A stretch of 64,000 nt of DNA from Planotetraspora thailandica (GCF_016863335.1 NZ_BOOR01000007.1:186001-250000), one strand, 5' to 3'; shown: positions 8,590 through 18,241, counted from the stretch's first letter. The notes: generated from the sequence alone by a model not told the origin. Program-made: numbers and translations.

Positions 8590-9336
8590 ATGCTGATCGT
8601 GCTCTGCTCGGGCGGACACAGCCCGGGCGTAACGACGACCGGGCTCGCCATGACCCTCGCCTGGCCGCGAGAGATCCTGTTCGCCGAATGTGACCCCGCT
8701 GGCGGCAGTCTGCTGTCCGGATACCTTCTTGGCCAGCCTCGAGAGCGCGGGCTGGGCGAGTGGGCGGTTCAGCTGCGGCGTGGAGCCGATCCCGAAGCCG
8801 TGCTCGGTGAGCAGGTTTACCACCTGGCCGGCGGCACCGAGAGTCGACGGATCCTTCCCGGCCTCGCCGAGCCAGCTCAAGTTGCGTCGGTCCAGCCGCT
8901 CTGGCCGGGCATCGCCGACACCCTCGCCGCGATGCCCGGTGACGTCATTGCGGACATCGGAAGGGCCGGCGGTTCCGATACGCCCACGCCGTTGCTGACT
9001 CGCGCGGACCAGGTGCTCGTCGTGGCACGCCCCACCCTCATGGACCTGTCGGCGGTGGCGCCGCGTCTTCAGGAGATCAAAGCGTTGCGCGGTCCCCGGC
9101 TTGATCCGCGCGTTTTGCTCGTGGGCGCCGGGCCGTACAGCAGGAAGGAAGTGGCCAGAACGCTCGACGCGGAGGTAGCCGACCACCTCCCGCATGATCC
9201 GCGGGCGGCCACGGTTCTGTCCCACGGCACTGGCAACGAACGGTACGTTCCGCGTTCCCTCCTGCTGCGGGCTGCCCGCTCGCTCGCTGAGGACCTCCGA
9301 GCCCAGTTGGTACGGGATGAGGTGGCGGCGCGATGA
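8590..9336 (+). CDS. CpaE/TadZ-like ATPase with deviant P-loop
   Basis: The 248-aa protein has the ParA/MinD-type fold: a start LIVLCSGGHSPGVTTTG in place of the Walker A loop, AECDPAGGSLLSGYL (switch I-like Asp) and DVIADIGRAGG (Walker B-like). The deviant Walker A Lys is missing, since KGGxGKTT is replaced by GGHSPGVTTT. CpaE/TadZ proteins place the Tad machine at the cell pole or membrane and often carry degenerate P-loops. The gene overlaps tadA by 4 bp (GATGAG region), which indicates translational coupling. Confidence 0.8.
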   Translation: MLIVLCSGGHSPGVTTTGLAMTLAWPREILFAECDPAGGSLLSGYLLGQPRERGLGEWAVQLRRGADPEAVLGEQVYHLAGGTESRRILPGLAEPAQVASVQPLWPGIADTLAAMPGDVIADIGRAGGSDTPTPLLTRADQVLVVARPTLMDLSAVAPRLQEIKALRGPRLDPRVLLVGAGPYSRKEVARTLDAEVADHLPHDPRAATVLSHGTGNERYVPRSLLLRAARSLAEDLRAQLVRDEVAAR

Positions 9337-10646
9337 GCTTCGATCCGGTGAGTGCGGTGCGGGAAATCCTGCCCAGGGTGACCGAGGCACTCGACGGCGC
9401 GGGCGTGACCGGTGACGACGCCATACGTGAATACGCGAAGGCGGCTATCACCGAGCTGGTTCGCGAGTATGTGGACAGACATGCGTTGGCGGGCAAGCGT
9501 GTGCCGAGCTTGGTGGAGGAACGACTTCTCGCTCAGGCTGTCTACGACGAGATCTTCGAGCTGGGACGCCTGCAGCCGTTCGTCAACGATCCCGACGTGG
9601 AGAACATCGACGTCAACGGCTGTGACCAGGTGTGGATCACCTATTGCGACGGCCGCAAGGTTCTCGGCCCGCCGTGTGCCGACAGCGACGAGGAGCTCGT
9701 GGAGAACGTCCGCAGGTGGGCCGCGTACCAGGGGCAGACCGCTCGGGACTTCTCCATAGCCAGGCCCCGCCTCCATCTGTCGGTCGGGCACCGGACCCGC
9801 ATGGCTGCCCTGATGGGCGTCACGCCTCGTCCCTCACTGTCGATCCGTCGGCACGGCATGCTCGACGCCGATCTTGACGACCTGGTTCTGAACGGCACCG
9901 TGGACAAGGGGCTCCGCGCGTTTCTCGGAGCCGCGGTGCGTGCCCATAAAGACATCGTGATCACCGGTGGTATGGGGGACGGTAAGACGACCTTCGCCCG
10001 TGCCCTCGCCGGGGAGATAGACCCAGACGAACGCATCGCCACGGTGGAGAAGGAGTACGAGCTCTTCCTTCACCTCCAGATCGACCGCCACCGCGACGTG
10101 CTCGCCTTGGAGGCCCGCGAGGGCAACACCGAGGGGCTGGGTGCGATCACGATGCACCAGCTCATCGAGGACGCGCTTCGGTTCAACGCCCGCCGCATCA
10201 TCGTCGGCGAGGTGCGCGGCGATGAGATGGTGCCGATGCTGGAGGCGATGAACACCGGCGGCAACGGTTCGATCTGCACCATGCACGCCGACTCGGCCGA
10301 CCAGGTGTTCGCCCGGATGCTGATTCTTGCCGGGTCGGGTGGTCTGGCCATCGCTCCGGACACGTTGTTTCGCACGATCGGCATGGCTGTGGACTTTGTG
10401 GTCCATCTACGCCATGAGCTGTGCCACGGCATGGACGGGCTGGTCAACCGCCGCTACGTCGCTGAGGTCAACGAAGTGCTGCCGCCGGGCGACGGCATGG
10501 AGCCCGCCGTCAACCATGTCTACGTCCCCGGACCGGACGGGCGTGCCGTACCCAACACGATCCCGCAGTGCATGGACGAGCTCGTCGCCGCGGGATTCGA
10601 CTCGGACATGTTCGTGTCCCGCGCCTGGAGCGGAGGCTTTTCATGA
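9333..10646 (+). CDS. tadA: TadA/CpaF pilus assembly ATPase
   Basis: The 437-aa secretion ATPase has an N-terminal helical domain with VNDPDVENIDVNG, Walker A TGGMGDGKTT near residue 212, Asp box residues and Walker B RRIIVGEVRGDE followed by GNGSICTMHADSA. These are typical of TadA/CpaF, the hexameric motor on the cytoplasmic side that drives pilin extrusion. It overlaps both the CpaE-like gene and tadB. Confidence 0.95.
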   Translation: MSFDPVSAVREILPRVTEALDGAGVTGDDAIREYAKAAITELVREYVDRHALAGKRVPSLVEERLLAQAVYDEIFELGRLQPFVNDPDVENIDVNGCDQVWITYCDGRKVLGPPCADSDEELVENVRRWAAYQGQTARDFSIARPRLHLSVGHRTRMAALMGVTPRPSLSIRRHGMLDADLDDLVLNGTVDKGLRAFLGAAVRAHKDIVITGGMGDGKTTFARALAGEIDPDERIATVEKEYELFLHLQIDRHRDVLALEAREGNTEGLGAITMHQLIEDALRFNARRIIVGEVRGDEMVPMLEAMNTGGNGSICTMHADSADQVFARMLILAGSGGLAIAPDTLFRTIGMAVDFVVHLRHELCHGMDGLVNRRYVAEVNEVLPPGDGMEPAVNHVYVPGPDGRAVPNTIPQCMDELVAAGFDSDMFVSRAWSGGFS

Positions 10647-11479
10647 TGCAGTGGCTCGCGGCGTTCGCTGGGGCGGCGCTGGTCGCGGGGCCGCTGCTTG
10701 CCATCGCAGGAGCTCGCCGGGCGCCGGTACGGCCGCCGCGCCCGTCGCGTCGTCGGCTACTGCGGATTCCGCCCATCCCAGCGGTTTCGGCTCTGGGCGC
10801 GTTCGCCCTGACGTTGTGGGTGACGAGCTGGCCGGTCGCTGCGGCCGGGGCTGCGGTGGGCGCCGTGGTGTTGCCGCGCATGCTGACCAGCCGTGAGACC
10901 GCCCGGAGCATCGAGCGGCTCGAAGCGCTGGAGGCATGGACCCGCCACCTCGCTGACGTCCTTGGAGGCAGCGCGGGCATCGAGGAGGCGTTGCAGTCCA
11001 GCGCGGATAAGCCGCCGCAGGCGATCTCGGCCGAGGTTCGAGCACTGGCGCGACGGCTCGCATTCCGCACTCCGACCGAGCATGCTCTTCGGGCGTTTGC
11101 CGATGATCTGAACGATCCGACCGGAGACGTCATCGCCGCCGCGCTCATCCTGGCAAGCCGGGCGCGAGGCAGGGGGATACGTGAGGTATTGCAGGGACTG
11201 GCGCGTACGGTCGCCAAGGACGTGGCGGCGCGGCGAGAGATCGACGCCGAGCGCTCCACCCACCGCACCACCGCCCGATGGGTCATCGGCGCACTGCTCG
11301 GCTACACCGCCTTCGCGCTGCTCAATCGAACCTACGTCGCACCTTTCGGCACCCTCAGCGGACAGCTCGTGCTCGCCATCGTGATCTCCCTGTACGCGGG
11401 CGCCTTCGCGTGGCTGTACCGCCTGGCCAGGCCACCGAAGGGGCATCGGTTCCTTAACCCGTCGGGAGACCCTTCGTGA
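10643..11479 (+). CDS. tadB: TadB-like inner-membrane platform protein
   Basis: Start ATG 10643 overlaps the tadA stop (ATGA). The 278-aa protein has two N-terminal hydrophobic segments, then a type II secretion F-type cytosolic helical domain (LEALEAWTRHLADVLGG ... SSADKPPQAISAEVRALARR ... DVAARREIDAERSTHRTTAR), then two C-terminal membrane helices. TadB pairs with TadC to form the membrane platform on which TadA acts. Confidence 0.9.
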   Translation: MMQWLAAFAGAALVAGPLLAIAGARRAPVRPPRPSRRRLLRIPPIPAVSALGAFALTLWVTSWPVAAAGAAVGAVVLPRMLTSRETARSIERLEALEAWTRHLADVLGGSAGIEEALQSSADKPPQAISAEVRALARRLAFRTPTEHALRAFADDLNDPTGDVIAAALILASRARGRGIREVLQGLARTVAKDVAARREIDAERSTHRTTARWVIGALLGYTAFALLNRTYVAPFGTLSGQLVLAIVISLYAGAFAWLYRLARPPKGHRFLNPSGDPS

Positions 11480-12345
11480 TCGGACTCGTGCTGGCTTCCG
11501 GCGCTCTCATCGGTCTCGGTGCGTCACTCGCGGTCGCCGTGGTGTTTCCCGCTCCTCCCGCTCTCGCACCCGCGATGGAACGGCTCAGGTCGGGTGCGAG
11601 CCGTCGGGCATCGGAATCGGACCTGCGTACGCGTGCGGCACAGCGGCTGGCACGAACAGTGGTTGGTGCCCGTGTCCCGCGTGCGGATCTGGCGTTGCTC
11701 GGCAAGACAGCCGAAGACTACCTCGCCCAGAAGGGCATGATGCTCCTGCTCGGGGCGGCCGGTCCGGTCGTGTTCTGGGCGTGGTGCGCGCTGCTTGGTG
11801 TCGTCCTGCCCTGGACGGTTTCCTGGGGAGCGTGCCTGGCCTTCGCCGTAGCGGTGTTCTTTGCTCCGGATGCATCGGTTCGCGGCCAGGCCGCTGAAGC
11901 CCGTAAGGCATTCAGGCAGGCGATCGTCGCGTATCTGGATCTCGTGGCACTCGCCCGCGCCGCTGGCGCGGGACCCGCTGACGCGCTGGAGTCCGCGGCG
12001 AAGGTCGGTGGCGGGTGGACGTTTCGGCGGCTCGGTCTCGCGCTCGATCCGGCACGACGCGGCACCGGTAGTGCGTGGGACGAGCTGACCAAACTCTCGG
12101 AGGAAGTCGGGGTTCCCGAGCTCGCCGACCTGGCGTCGATTGCGGGGCTTGCGGGCACTCGGGGAGCGAGCATCCTCGACACCCTCATGGCCAAGGCCCA
12201 GTCCTTGCGTGAGGTGGAGTTGTCCGCCGAGGTCTCCAGGGCCAGATCCCGCACCGAGACGATGACCGTTCCGATGGCGTTGTCCGTCATCGGGTTTCTG
12301 CTGCTGCTCGGTTATCCCGCGTTCGCGCGTATGGCCGGTGGCTGA
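11476..12345 (+). CDS. tadC: TadC-like inner-membrane platform protein
   Basis: The GTG start overlaps the tadB stop (GTGA). The 289-aa protein repeats the T2SS-F layout: hydrophobic N-terminus, two central membrane helices (about 92-130), a helical cytosolic domain with KAFRQAIVAYLDLVALARAA and ELADLASIAGLAGTRGASIL, and a C-terminal helix VPMALSVIGFLLLLGYPAF. It is the second platform subunit of the pilus. Confidence 0.9.
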   Translation: MIGLVLASGALIGLGASLAVAVVFPAPPALAPAMERLRSGASRRASESDLRTRAAQRLARTVVGARVPRADLALLGKTAEDYLAQKGMMLLLGAAGPVVFWAWCALLGVVLPWTVSWGACLAFAVAVFFAPDASVRGQAAEARKAFRQAIVAYLDLVALARAAGAGPADALESAAKVGGGWTFRRLGLALDPARRGTGSAWDELTKLSEEVGVPELADLASIAGLAGTRGASILDTLMAKAQSLREVELSAEVSRARSRTETMTVPMALSVIGFLLLLGYPAFARMAGG

Positions 12346-12361
12346 CTTCCGGGGGGTAGTC

Positions 12362-12577
12362 ATGATGATCAATCGACGCGTGCTCGCCATGTGCGTACGG
12401 CTCAGGGAGTGCGTGTCCGTCGTTGAGCGGCATGCCGCCCGGCGCGGTCTGAACCCTGAACGGGGCGGTTCCACGCTGGAGTGGGTGATCATCGCCGCGG
12501 TCGTGTTTCTTCTAGCTATCGCCGTCGGAGCGAAGATCACAGGGGTCGTCAACGAACAGCTGGACAAGATCGGATGA
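12362..12577 (+). CDS. Flp-type pilin, 71 aa
   Basis: A GGGGGG ribosome binding site stands 5-10 bases before ATG 12362. After a basic leader the protein has ERGGSTLEW followed by VIIAAVVFLLAIAVG, that is a prepilin cleavage region (Gly then Glu at position 5) and a single hydrophobic helix. The length and layout fit the major Flp pilin. Its stop overlaps the start of the TadE-like gene. Confidence 0.8.
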   Translation: MMINRRVLAMCVRLRECVSVVERHAARRGLNPERGGSTLEWVIIAAVVFLLAIAVGAKITGVVNEQLDKIG

Positions 12578-12948
12578 CGGGGCGCGAGCGTGGGTCGGCG
12601 ACGCTGGAGGCCGCGGTCGTGTACCCGGTGGTGTTGCTGCTGATCATGCTCGCGGTGAACACCGCGCTGTGGTTCCACGCCCGGAACATCGCCCTTTCGG
12701 CGGCGCAGGAAGGGCTGCGAGTGGCCCGCGTGTACGGCTCCAGCTTGTCGGCAGGGCAGGCGACGGCGGAACGTTTCGCCCAGGAAGTCGGCGGATCGTT
12801 CCTCCAGTCGCCGGTGGTGAACGTCGGCCGCGCCGAAGACACGGTCGTGGTGACGGTTCAGGGCCAAGCGGTCAGCCTGGTCCCGTTGCTCGATCTCACG
12901 GTCGACCAGGTCGCCAGAGCCCCCCTGGAGAAGTGGACCTCCGAATGA
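12574..12948 (+). CDS. TadE-like pseudopilin
   Basis: The start overlaps the pilin stop (ATGA). The N-terminus RERGSATLEAAVVYPVVLLL has the TadE pattern: RG before the cleavage site, Glu at position 5 and a long hydrophobic helix. The rest (about 124 aa in all) is a small extracellular domain. TadE proteins are minor pilins processed by a Tad prepilin peptidase; none is encoded in this window. Confidence 0.85.
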   Translation: MTGRERGSATLEAAVVYPVVLLLIMLAVNTALWFHARNIALSAAQEGLRVARVYGSSLSAGQATAERFAQEVGGSFLQSPVVNVGRAEDTVVVTVQGQAVSLVPLLDLTVDQVARAPLEKWTSE

Positions 12949-13376
12949 CGCCGCATATTGACCGAGGTTCCATGGCATTGGAGACCACGATCATCGCGCC
13001 GGCCCTGCTGACCATGCTGGTGATGATGATCGCGGTAGGGCGTATCGCCATCGCACACGGTGCCATCGACGCCGCCGCCAGGGACGCGGCCCGGCAGGCA
13101 TCCATCGCGCGGGATCCGAGCGCGGCACGTTCGGCAGCATTGTCCAGCGCACGCGAAGCACTCGCTCGCGAGGGGCTGAAATGCGCACCTTCGGTGACGC
13201 TCGACACCAGCGGGTTCTCCACGCCCGTGGGGAGGCCTGCCAGCGTTGCCGCGACCGTGACCTGCGAGGTCGGCCTGGCCGACATCGCGGTTCCGGGAAT
13301 ACCGGGCTCCAAAACGCTGACCAGCAGCTTCGCCAGCCCGATCGATCCCTTCCGCGCGAGAGGGGATCGATCGTGA
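12945..13376 (+). CDS. TadE/TadF-like pseudopilin
   Basis: ATG 12945 overlaps the previous stop. The sequence DRGSMALETTIIAPALLTML again shows the cleavage region, Glu5 and the hydrophobic helix. AAARDAARQASIARDPSAAR follows, then a C-terminal domain with two Cys (LKCAPS, VTCEVG) that may form a disulfide. It is a minor pilin of the Tad system. Confidence 0.8.
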   Translation: MTPHIDRGSMALETTIIAPALLTMLVMMIAVGRIAIAHGAIDAAARDAARQASIARDPSAARSAALSSAREALAREGLKCAPSVTLDTSGFSTPVGRPASVAATVTCEVGLADIAVPGIPGSKTLTSSFASPIDPFRARGDRS

Positions 13377-13795
13377 AACCGTCCGACGACCGCGGTTCCG
13401 TCACGGCCTTCGCGGTGGTGTTCGCTCTCGCGCTGCTGATCTGCGCCGGACTCGTGGTGGACGGGGGAGCGAAGATCCAGGCATACCGCGAGGCATACGC
13501 GGTCGCGGAGGAAACCGCGCGTGCCGGAGCGGGACAGATAGACGTCAACCGTGCATATGCGCACGGCGGCCGATTTGAGGTCGATCCCTCCAAGGCAGTG
13601 GCCGCCGCGCGGGACTACCTCGGCTCCAGCGGTCACTCCGGCAGCGTCGCGATGACCGATAACCGGACAGTGCACGTCACCGTCACCGTCTCCAAGCCGA
13701 CGAAGCTCGTGTCCCTGATCGGTATCGGCAGCGTGACCGCGACGGCGAAGGCGTCCGCGCGGATGTTCCACGGCATCGAGCAAGGAAGACCATGA
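13373..13795 (+). CDS. TadG-like pilus-associated protein
   Basis: GTG 13373 overlaps the previous stop. DRGSVTAFAVVFALALLICA is pilin-like but lacks the Glu at position 5; VVDGGAKIQAYREAYAVAEE follows, which is the TadG-type N-terminus (a putative Flp pilus-assembly motif). The remaining about 90 aa form a small beta-rich domain. It ends in an ATGA overlap with the LysM/BTAD gene. Confidence 0.78.
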   Translation: MKPSDDRGSVTAFAVVFALALLICAGLVVDGGAKIQAYREAYAVAEETARAGAGQIDVNRAYAHGGRFEVDPSKAVAAARDYLGSSGHSGSVAMTDNRTVHVTVTVSKPTKLVSLIGIGSVTATAKASARMFHGIEQGRP

Positions 13796-16455
13796 CGATG
13801 AACGGGCTGCGTCACCCCATCCTCAGCAAGGTCACGGCGGCCACAGTGCTCGCGGCGCTGTTGGCCGGCATTCCTGCCGTCCTGCTTGTCTTCTTCTGGC
13901 CCGTGGAACTGCCCACCGTCGACGACCTCGTCACTCCCGCCGAACCCGTTGTCATTAAGGCGCTGTTGCTCGCGATCGTGTGGACATGCTGGGCGCTGTT
14001 CGCCTGCGCGGTCCTCGTCGAGGTGGTCGACACGTTTCGCGCGACTCAAAGCCGAGTGCGCATGCCGTTCCAACGGTTCGCGGCCAATCTGATCACCACG
14101 ATCACCTTGGCCGCGACCGCCCCGGTCGCCGCCACACGCGGAGTCGTTCCAGCCGGGCCAGTCTCCGTCACGCCTGCGGTACTGCCTGAGCACTCATTGG
14201 CCGCGGCGGAACCGAGCATCACCGAGACCGCGAAGCCGTACAAGACCTATGTGGTCAAGCCCCGGGACACCCTCTGGGAGATCGCCAGAAGACATCTCGG
14301 CGAGCCGATGCGCTACCAAGAGATCATCGCGCTGAACCAGGGACGCGTCATGGACGACGGCCAGACCTTCACCAGAGGGGACTGGCTGAGACCTGGATGG
14401 ATTCTGAGACTGCCCACTGACGCCGCCACTCTGAACACGGAACACAAGACATCTGAGCAGGTTCACACCGTCGGAACTGACGAAACTCTGTGGGGAATCG
14501 CTGAGGAGCGCCTCGGAGACGGCCAGCGGTACAGAGAAATCTTCAAGCTGAACAAGGGCCGCGTGCAGCCGGGGAAAGTGCGGCTCACCGACCCGGACAT
14601 GCTCGAAGCCGGCTGGCACCTGATCCTCCCGGAACGGGAACAGGACACGCGGAAGCCCGCATCGCATCGCCCGACTGTTTCTCACCGTTCAGACCCTTCG
14701 CCCCCGTCTACGCCTGAGCCCACGCCGAGCGACGAGGCACCGGCCTCATCGAACGTGGTCACGCTGCCTGGCGGTGGGATGGTGGCGCTGTCCTTCGCCG
14801 CCGGGGTCGCGATCGCACTCGCCTCAGCCAGGCTCCGTCAGCGGCGACGAGTGGCCGTACGCGATGTCGACGAGCCCGTCAGCGTGCTCGCGCCAGAACC
14901 AGAGATGCCAGCCATACGGGCACTGGAGAGGGCGCACCACCGAAGCTATGCCGAGTCTGATGAGATGCCGCCGGACGACTTCGAACTGGTCACGTCATCC
15001 TTCTCGATCGTTCCCCCCATCTCGCTGAAGGTCGGAACTCGCGAAGAAGATCCGGTGTCGCTGGAGCTGTCCGGCTTGAACCTGGCACTGAACGGGCCGG
15101 GAGCCGACGACTGCGTCAGGGCCCTCGTTCTCGACCTCCTGACCCAGGCGGACCAGCACCGCTCTGAGATCGTCGTGCCTCGTGAGGACGCTGTCCGGTG
15201 GTTCGGCGAGTCCATCACCGCGTTGACCGACTACCTAGCCGGGCTTCGAGTGGTACCCGCGCTGGACGATGCGATCGATCATCTGGAGGCACAGTTCGTC
15301 GCCCGGCGTCGCATCCTGCGTGACTTCGACGCAGGAGACATCCCCGAACTGCGTGATTCAGAGCCCGACGAGCCGTTGCCCGCGCTGCTGCTGACCGCCT
15401 GCTCCCAGGACGGCAACGCCTATTTGGACACGCTCATGGGGCTCGCGTCCAGTTTCGGCATCGGAACTCTGCTGGTCGGACGATCAACTTCAGGTACGAC
15501 CTGTGAGGTTGGCCAGGACTACCGCGTGACGAAAGCGACCGGTGCGCTGGCGAAAGAACTCGATGACGCCACACTGTTCCATCTGCCTGAGGAAGCAGCG
15601 AGCGCGGTGCTCCACAAGCTCGCGGCCGGGAACGGCATGGCCACGGAAGAGCCCACCAGGAACGCTGACCTTGTCGTTCCCCCGCCGGGTGCGGCGGAGC
15701 GGCGAGTGCGGCTCAGCATCGTCGGAGAGCCTGTCATCGAGATCGACGGCCGTGTTCTGGACATCTCCGGGCGCACCAAAGCTCTGGAACTCTTCGTTCT
15801 GCTCGCCCTGCATCCCAACGGCTTGGACCGCGAGGAGATCTGCGAATACCTCTGGCCAGACGTAGAAGAGACGCTCGCCGGCTACCGCTTCCACAGTGCG
15901 CTCAAGGATCTCCGCGTCGCCCTGCGCGACTCCACTGGCATGGGGGACAAGGAAGCGAACTTCGTCGAACGGAGCGGCAAGTCGTACCGCATCGAGACAC
16001 GACACGTTGACGTCGACCTGTGGACCTTCCACCGCGCACTCGCCGACGCGCGGACAGCGCCGGGCGAGGACACCAAGGTGGTCGCGTTGGAAGCAGTCGC
16101 CGGCCTGTGCCGCGGACGGCTGGGGCAAGGCCTCAAGTACGACTGGCTCGATCAGGACCACCGCTGGCCGCTCACCGTGGCAAGCGTCAAGGCACTCCTG
16201 CAGCTCGGAACGCTCCACGAGCGGGCAGGCCGGAACGAGCGGGCACTGGAAGTCTTCGACCAAGCGTGCATGCTCGACCCTGACATGGAAAGCGCGGTGA
16301 CGGCGACCGTCCGCCTCCTGCTCCAACTCGGCCGCATCGACGAGGCCCGCCTACGCGTCCGCCACTTCAAGAGCCGTCTCGACGCCTTGGGTGTGCCTGC
16401 CTCTGTCCAGGCCCAAGCTGTCTTCGACAAGGTGATGCGTCCGTCTCAGCAGTGA
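13792..16455 (+). CDS. membrane LysM + winged-helix/BTAD protein closing the Tad operon
   Basis: This 887-aa protein joins wall binding to a regulator-type cytosolic domain. Hydrophobic helices lie at about 18-36, 60-80 and 97-115. Two LysM domains follow (about 149-207 with PRDTLWEIARRHLG, and 224-280 with TDETLWGIAEERLG), then a Pro-rich linker, another helix near 329-345 and a basic stop-transfer stretch. The C-terminal part has an OmpR/SARP-like winged helix (about 637-735, GRTKALELFVLLALHPNG) and a BTAD helical repeat domain (about 740-885). Start ATG 13792 overlaps the TadG-like stop, so it is co-translated with the pilus genes. Coupling of cell-wall sensing to gene control is inferred; DNA binding was not shown by any visible operator. 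Confidence 0.82.
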   Translation: MTMNGLRHPILSKVTAATVLAALLAGIPAVLLVFFWPVELPTVDDLVTPAEPVVIKALLLAIVWTCWALFACAVLVEVVDTFRATQSRVRMPFQRFAANLITTITLAATAPVAATRGVVPAGPVSVTPAVLPEHSLAAAEPSITETAKPYKTYVVKPRDTLWEIARRHLGEPMRYQEIIALNQGRVMDDGQTFTRGDWLRPGWILRLPTDAATLNTEHKTSEQVHTVGTDETLWGIAEERLGDGQRYREIFKLNKGRVQPGKVRLTDPDMLEAGWHLILPEREQDTRKPASHRPTVSHRSDPSPPSTPEPTPSDEAPASSNVVTLPGGGMVALSFAAGVAIALASARLRQRRRVAVRDVDEPVSVLAPEPEMPAIRALERAHHRSYAESDEMPPDDFELVTSSFSIVPPISLKVGTREEDPVSLELSGLNLALNGPGADDCVRALVLDLLTQADQHRSEIVVPREDAVRWFGESITALTDYLAGLRVVPALDDAIDHLEAQFVARRRILRDFDAGDIPELRDSEPDEPLPALLLTACSQDGNAYLDTLMGLASSFGIGTLLVGRSTSGTTCEVGQDYRVTKATGALAKELDDATLFHLPEEAASAVLHKLAAGNGMATEEPTRNADLVVPPPGAAERRVRLSIVGEPVIEIDGRVLDISGRTKALELFVLLALHPNGLDREEICEYLWPDVEETLAGYRFHSALKDLRVALRDSTGMGDKEANFVERSGKSYRIETRHVDVDLWTFHRALADARTAPGEDTKVVALEAVAGLCRGRLGQGLKYDWLDQDHRWPLTVASVKALLQLGTLHERAGRNERALEVFDQACMLDPDMESAVTATVRLLLQLGRIDEARLRVRHFKSRLDALGVPASVQAQAVFDKVMRPSQQ

Positions 16456-16765
16456 GGAGTTCGTCAGCTCGCCGTCGTGTGTTTCACACCCACGAGAGCG
16501 CGACTGCTCCTACTTCGGGATAGTGGTTGCGGCGCGGAGAACCTGAGCCAGGCTGTTAGGTGTTTTTCGGCGAAGGACGAGACGTCACTGGAGTTGCGCA
16601 CGTCGGGGATCGAAACTATGCAAGTTCCAGCGACACGATCGTGACTACGGCATGACGTTGCCGTACGGATCTTGGTGCCCCAGTTCGCTGACTGACCGAT
16701 CTGCAAGGGTCAGACCCGAGCTGTCGTCCTCTTCTGCCGATGAGAGTGCGCTATGTTGCTGCGTT
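16456..16765 (+). other. intergenic region between Tad operon and ApeA-like gene
   Basis: This 310-bp stretch has no coding frame I can support. GC content falls here compared with the Tad genes. A TATGTT box about 14 bp before the ApeA-like ATG could be a -10 element. No clear terminator hairpin is seen after the LysM/BTAD gene. Confidence 0.4.
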
Positions 16766-18241
16766 ATGTCCTACGAGCAGCCCCGTTACTCTTCGGGTCG
16801 GTTTTGGTATGCAGACAATCCAGGTCGAATCGTGCCGGGCAGACTCGACCTAGGAGACACGTGGCCTCGCGTTGAACTCTTGGGCGCGCTAACCCGATTT
16901 GAGGATGATTCGCCCAGCGAAACTCCCGGCATTATACTTTTCGGGCCGCCAGAAATGGACAATCCGCGAACGCTTCACGGCGAAACATTGCAGCCGTACC
17001 GCAAGATCACAATCATTAATGCGGTAAGCCGTAGACGGACCGGGCAGATCTTTTCTGCGTCGGCAGTCGTTGGTGACGAGGTCCTACAGGAGGAGACCGT
17101 CGAGGGTGCCTACGCTATAGTTGGAGCGCACATTACCAATGAAGACGCCATCTTCCCGTCTGTGCGATTCCGCATTGTTCGTCAAGACGCCTGGGCTAAC
17201 TTGAGTGGCTTGATGATGGAGCACGGTATCGACGGCCCCAATAAGGGGCAGGTGGCGATTAGATATACCCTTCCCGACCGATTAACGGTGCCGCTAGCGG
17301 GAGAGTCGGGCACCGTTTCCCTCGTTCCCGAGGCGGTCGTCTCGCCACCACGAGTTGCCGGTGCCTACATTTTGACAAAAACGTGGTTTGAGGTCGAGGC
17401 CGCCAATGGAGTGACAGTTCGCTCCGCTTCCACGAAATTTATCACTTCCGCCAGTTCATTGCTTACAATGTTGTTCGCAAAGGACTGCCCACCCAGCGCC
17501 TTCGAGGTCAAAGACCCAGATTCCCGGCGGTGGTGCAGCGTATACATGCCGGGGTTCGCGCTTGACTCGACTGACGTGTGGTCGCCAAAGGCGGATGATC
17601 GACCGCTAATGACCCGCGAGGAGTTGGGCTTAGAAAGTATCGCGCTGTGGTTCAGTGTCGTTGAGCGCTTGACACCGCTTCCCCAGATGATTGCAAATTC
17701 CGTCGACGCGGGAGATAGGACGGTTCAGAACCTTCTTCTAGAATTGGCCACCGCGGCGGAAGGAGTGCATCGCAGGCTTTACCCGGACCGGCGAGTGCTC
17801 AGCGATGAGGAGAGGGATCAAGCCCTCAAGGCCATTGATGGACTCGATGTTGTGGCATCGGCACGACAGGCACTGCATAACGCGATGCGGACGTATCTGT
17901 GGGAACCCAGCTATCCGCAAAGAATTAAAGCGTTAGCGGCTGATGTGGCGGCAGTGGTACCAGGCGTCACCGGTAAGACGAGTCGCTGGTCCAACGCGAT
18001 CGTCAATGCACGAATTGGTTTCGCGCACGGTATGACTCGCAGTTCGTCGGAAGACGAAATCATCACATTCCATATTCTTCACGGATCGCTCCGTTGGCTC
18101 TTGACCGCCCGTCTACTGCTCGAAGCGGGTATTTCACCTAACGACCTTTCAACTAGCTTCGCCCGCTTCGAGCGGTATAGTCAGTTTCTCAGGCAGTCGC
18201 GGCGAAGCCTGCCGCGAATTTATGGCGATGAGACAAAGTGA
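16766..18241 (+). CDS. ApeA-like HEPN anti-phage protein
   Basis: The 491-aa protein has a beta-rich N-terminal half (GLFHGETLQPYRKITI-like region, residues about 20-300) resembling the ApeA N-terminal domain, and a helical C-terminal HEPN domain. The HEPN catalytic motif Rx4H is present as RIGFAH (R416, H421). ApeA-type HEPN proteins are thought to cleave RNA and abort phage infection. ATG 16766 is the first Met after a -10-like box. Codon use is clearly less GC-rich than in the Tad genes, which points to transfer. Neighbouring nuclease and XRE genes support a defence group. Domain assignment rests on motif and overall layout, not on a search. Confidence 0.7.
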   Translation: MSYEQPRYSSGRFWYADNPGRIVPGRLDLGDTWPRVELLGALTRFEDDSPSETPGIILFGPPEMDNPRTLHGETLQPYRKITIINAVSRRRTGQIFSASAVVGDEVLQEETVEGAYAIVGAHITNEDAIFPSVRFRIVRQDAWANLSGLMMEHGIDGPNKGQVAIRYTLPDRLTVPLAGESGTVSLVPEAVVSPPRVAGAYILTKTWFEVEAANGVTVRSASTKFITSASSLLTMLFAKDCPPSAFEVKDPDSRRWCSVYMPGFALDSTDVWSPKADDRPLMTREELGLESIALWFSVVERLTPLPQMIANSVDAGDRTVQNLLLELATAAEGVHRRLYPDRRVLSDEERDQALKAIDGLDVVASARQALHNAMRTYLWEPSYPQRIKALAADVAAVVPGVTGKTSRWSNAIVNARIGFAHGMTRSSSEDEIITFHILHGSLRWLLTARLLLEAGISPNDLSTSFARFERYSQFLRQSRRSLPRIYGDETK

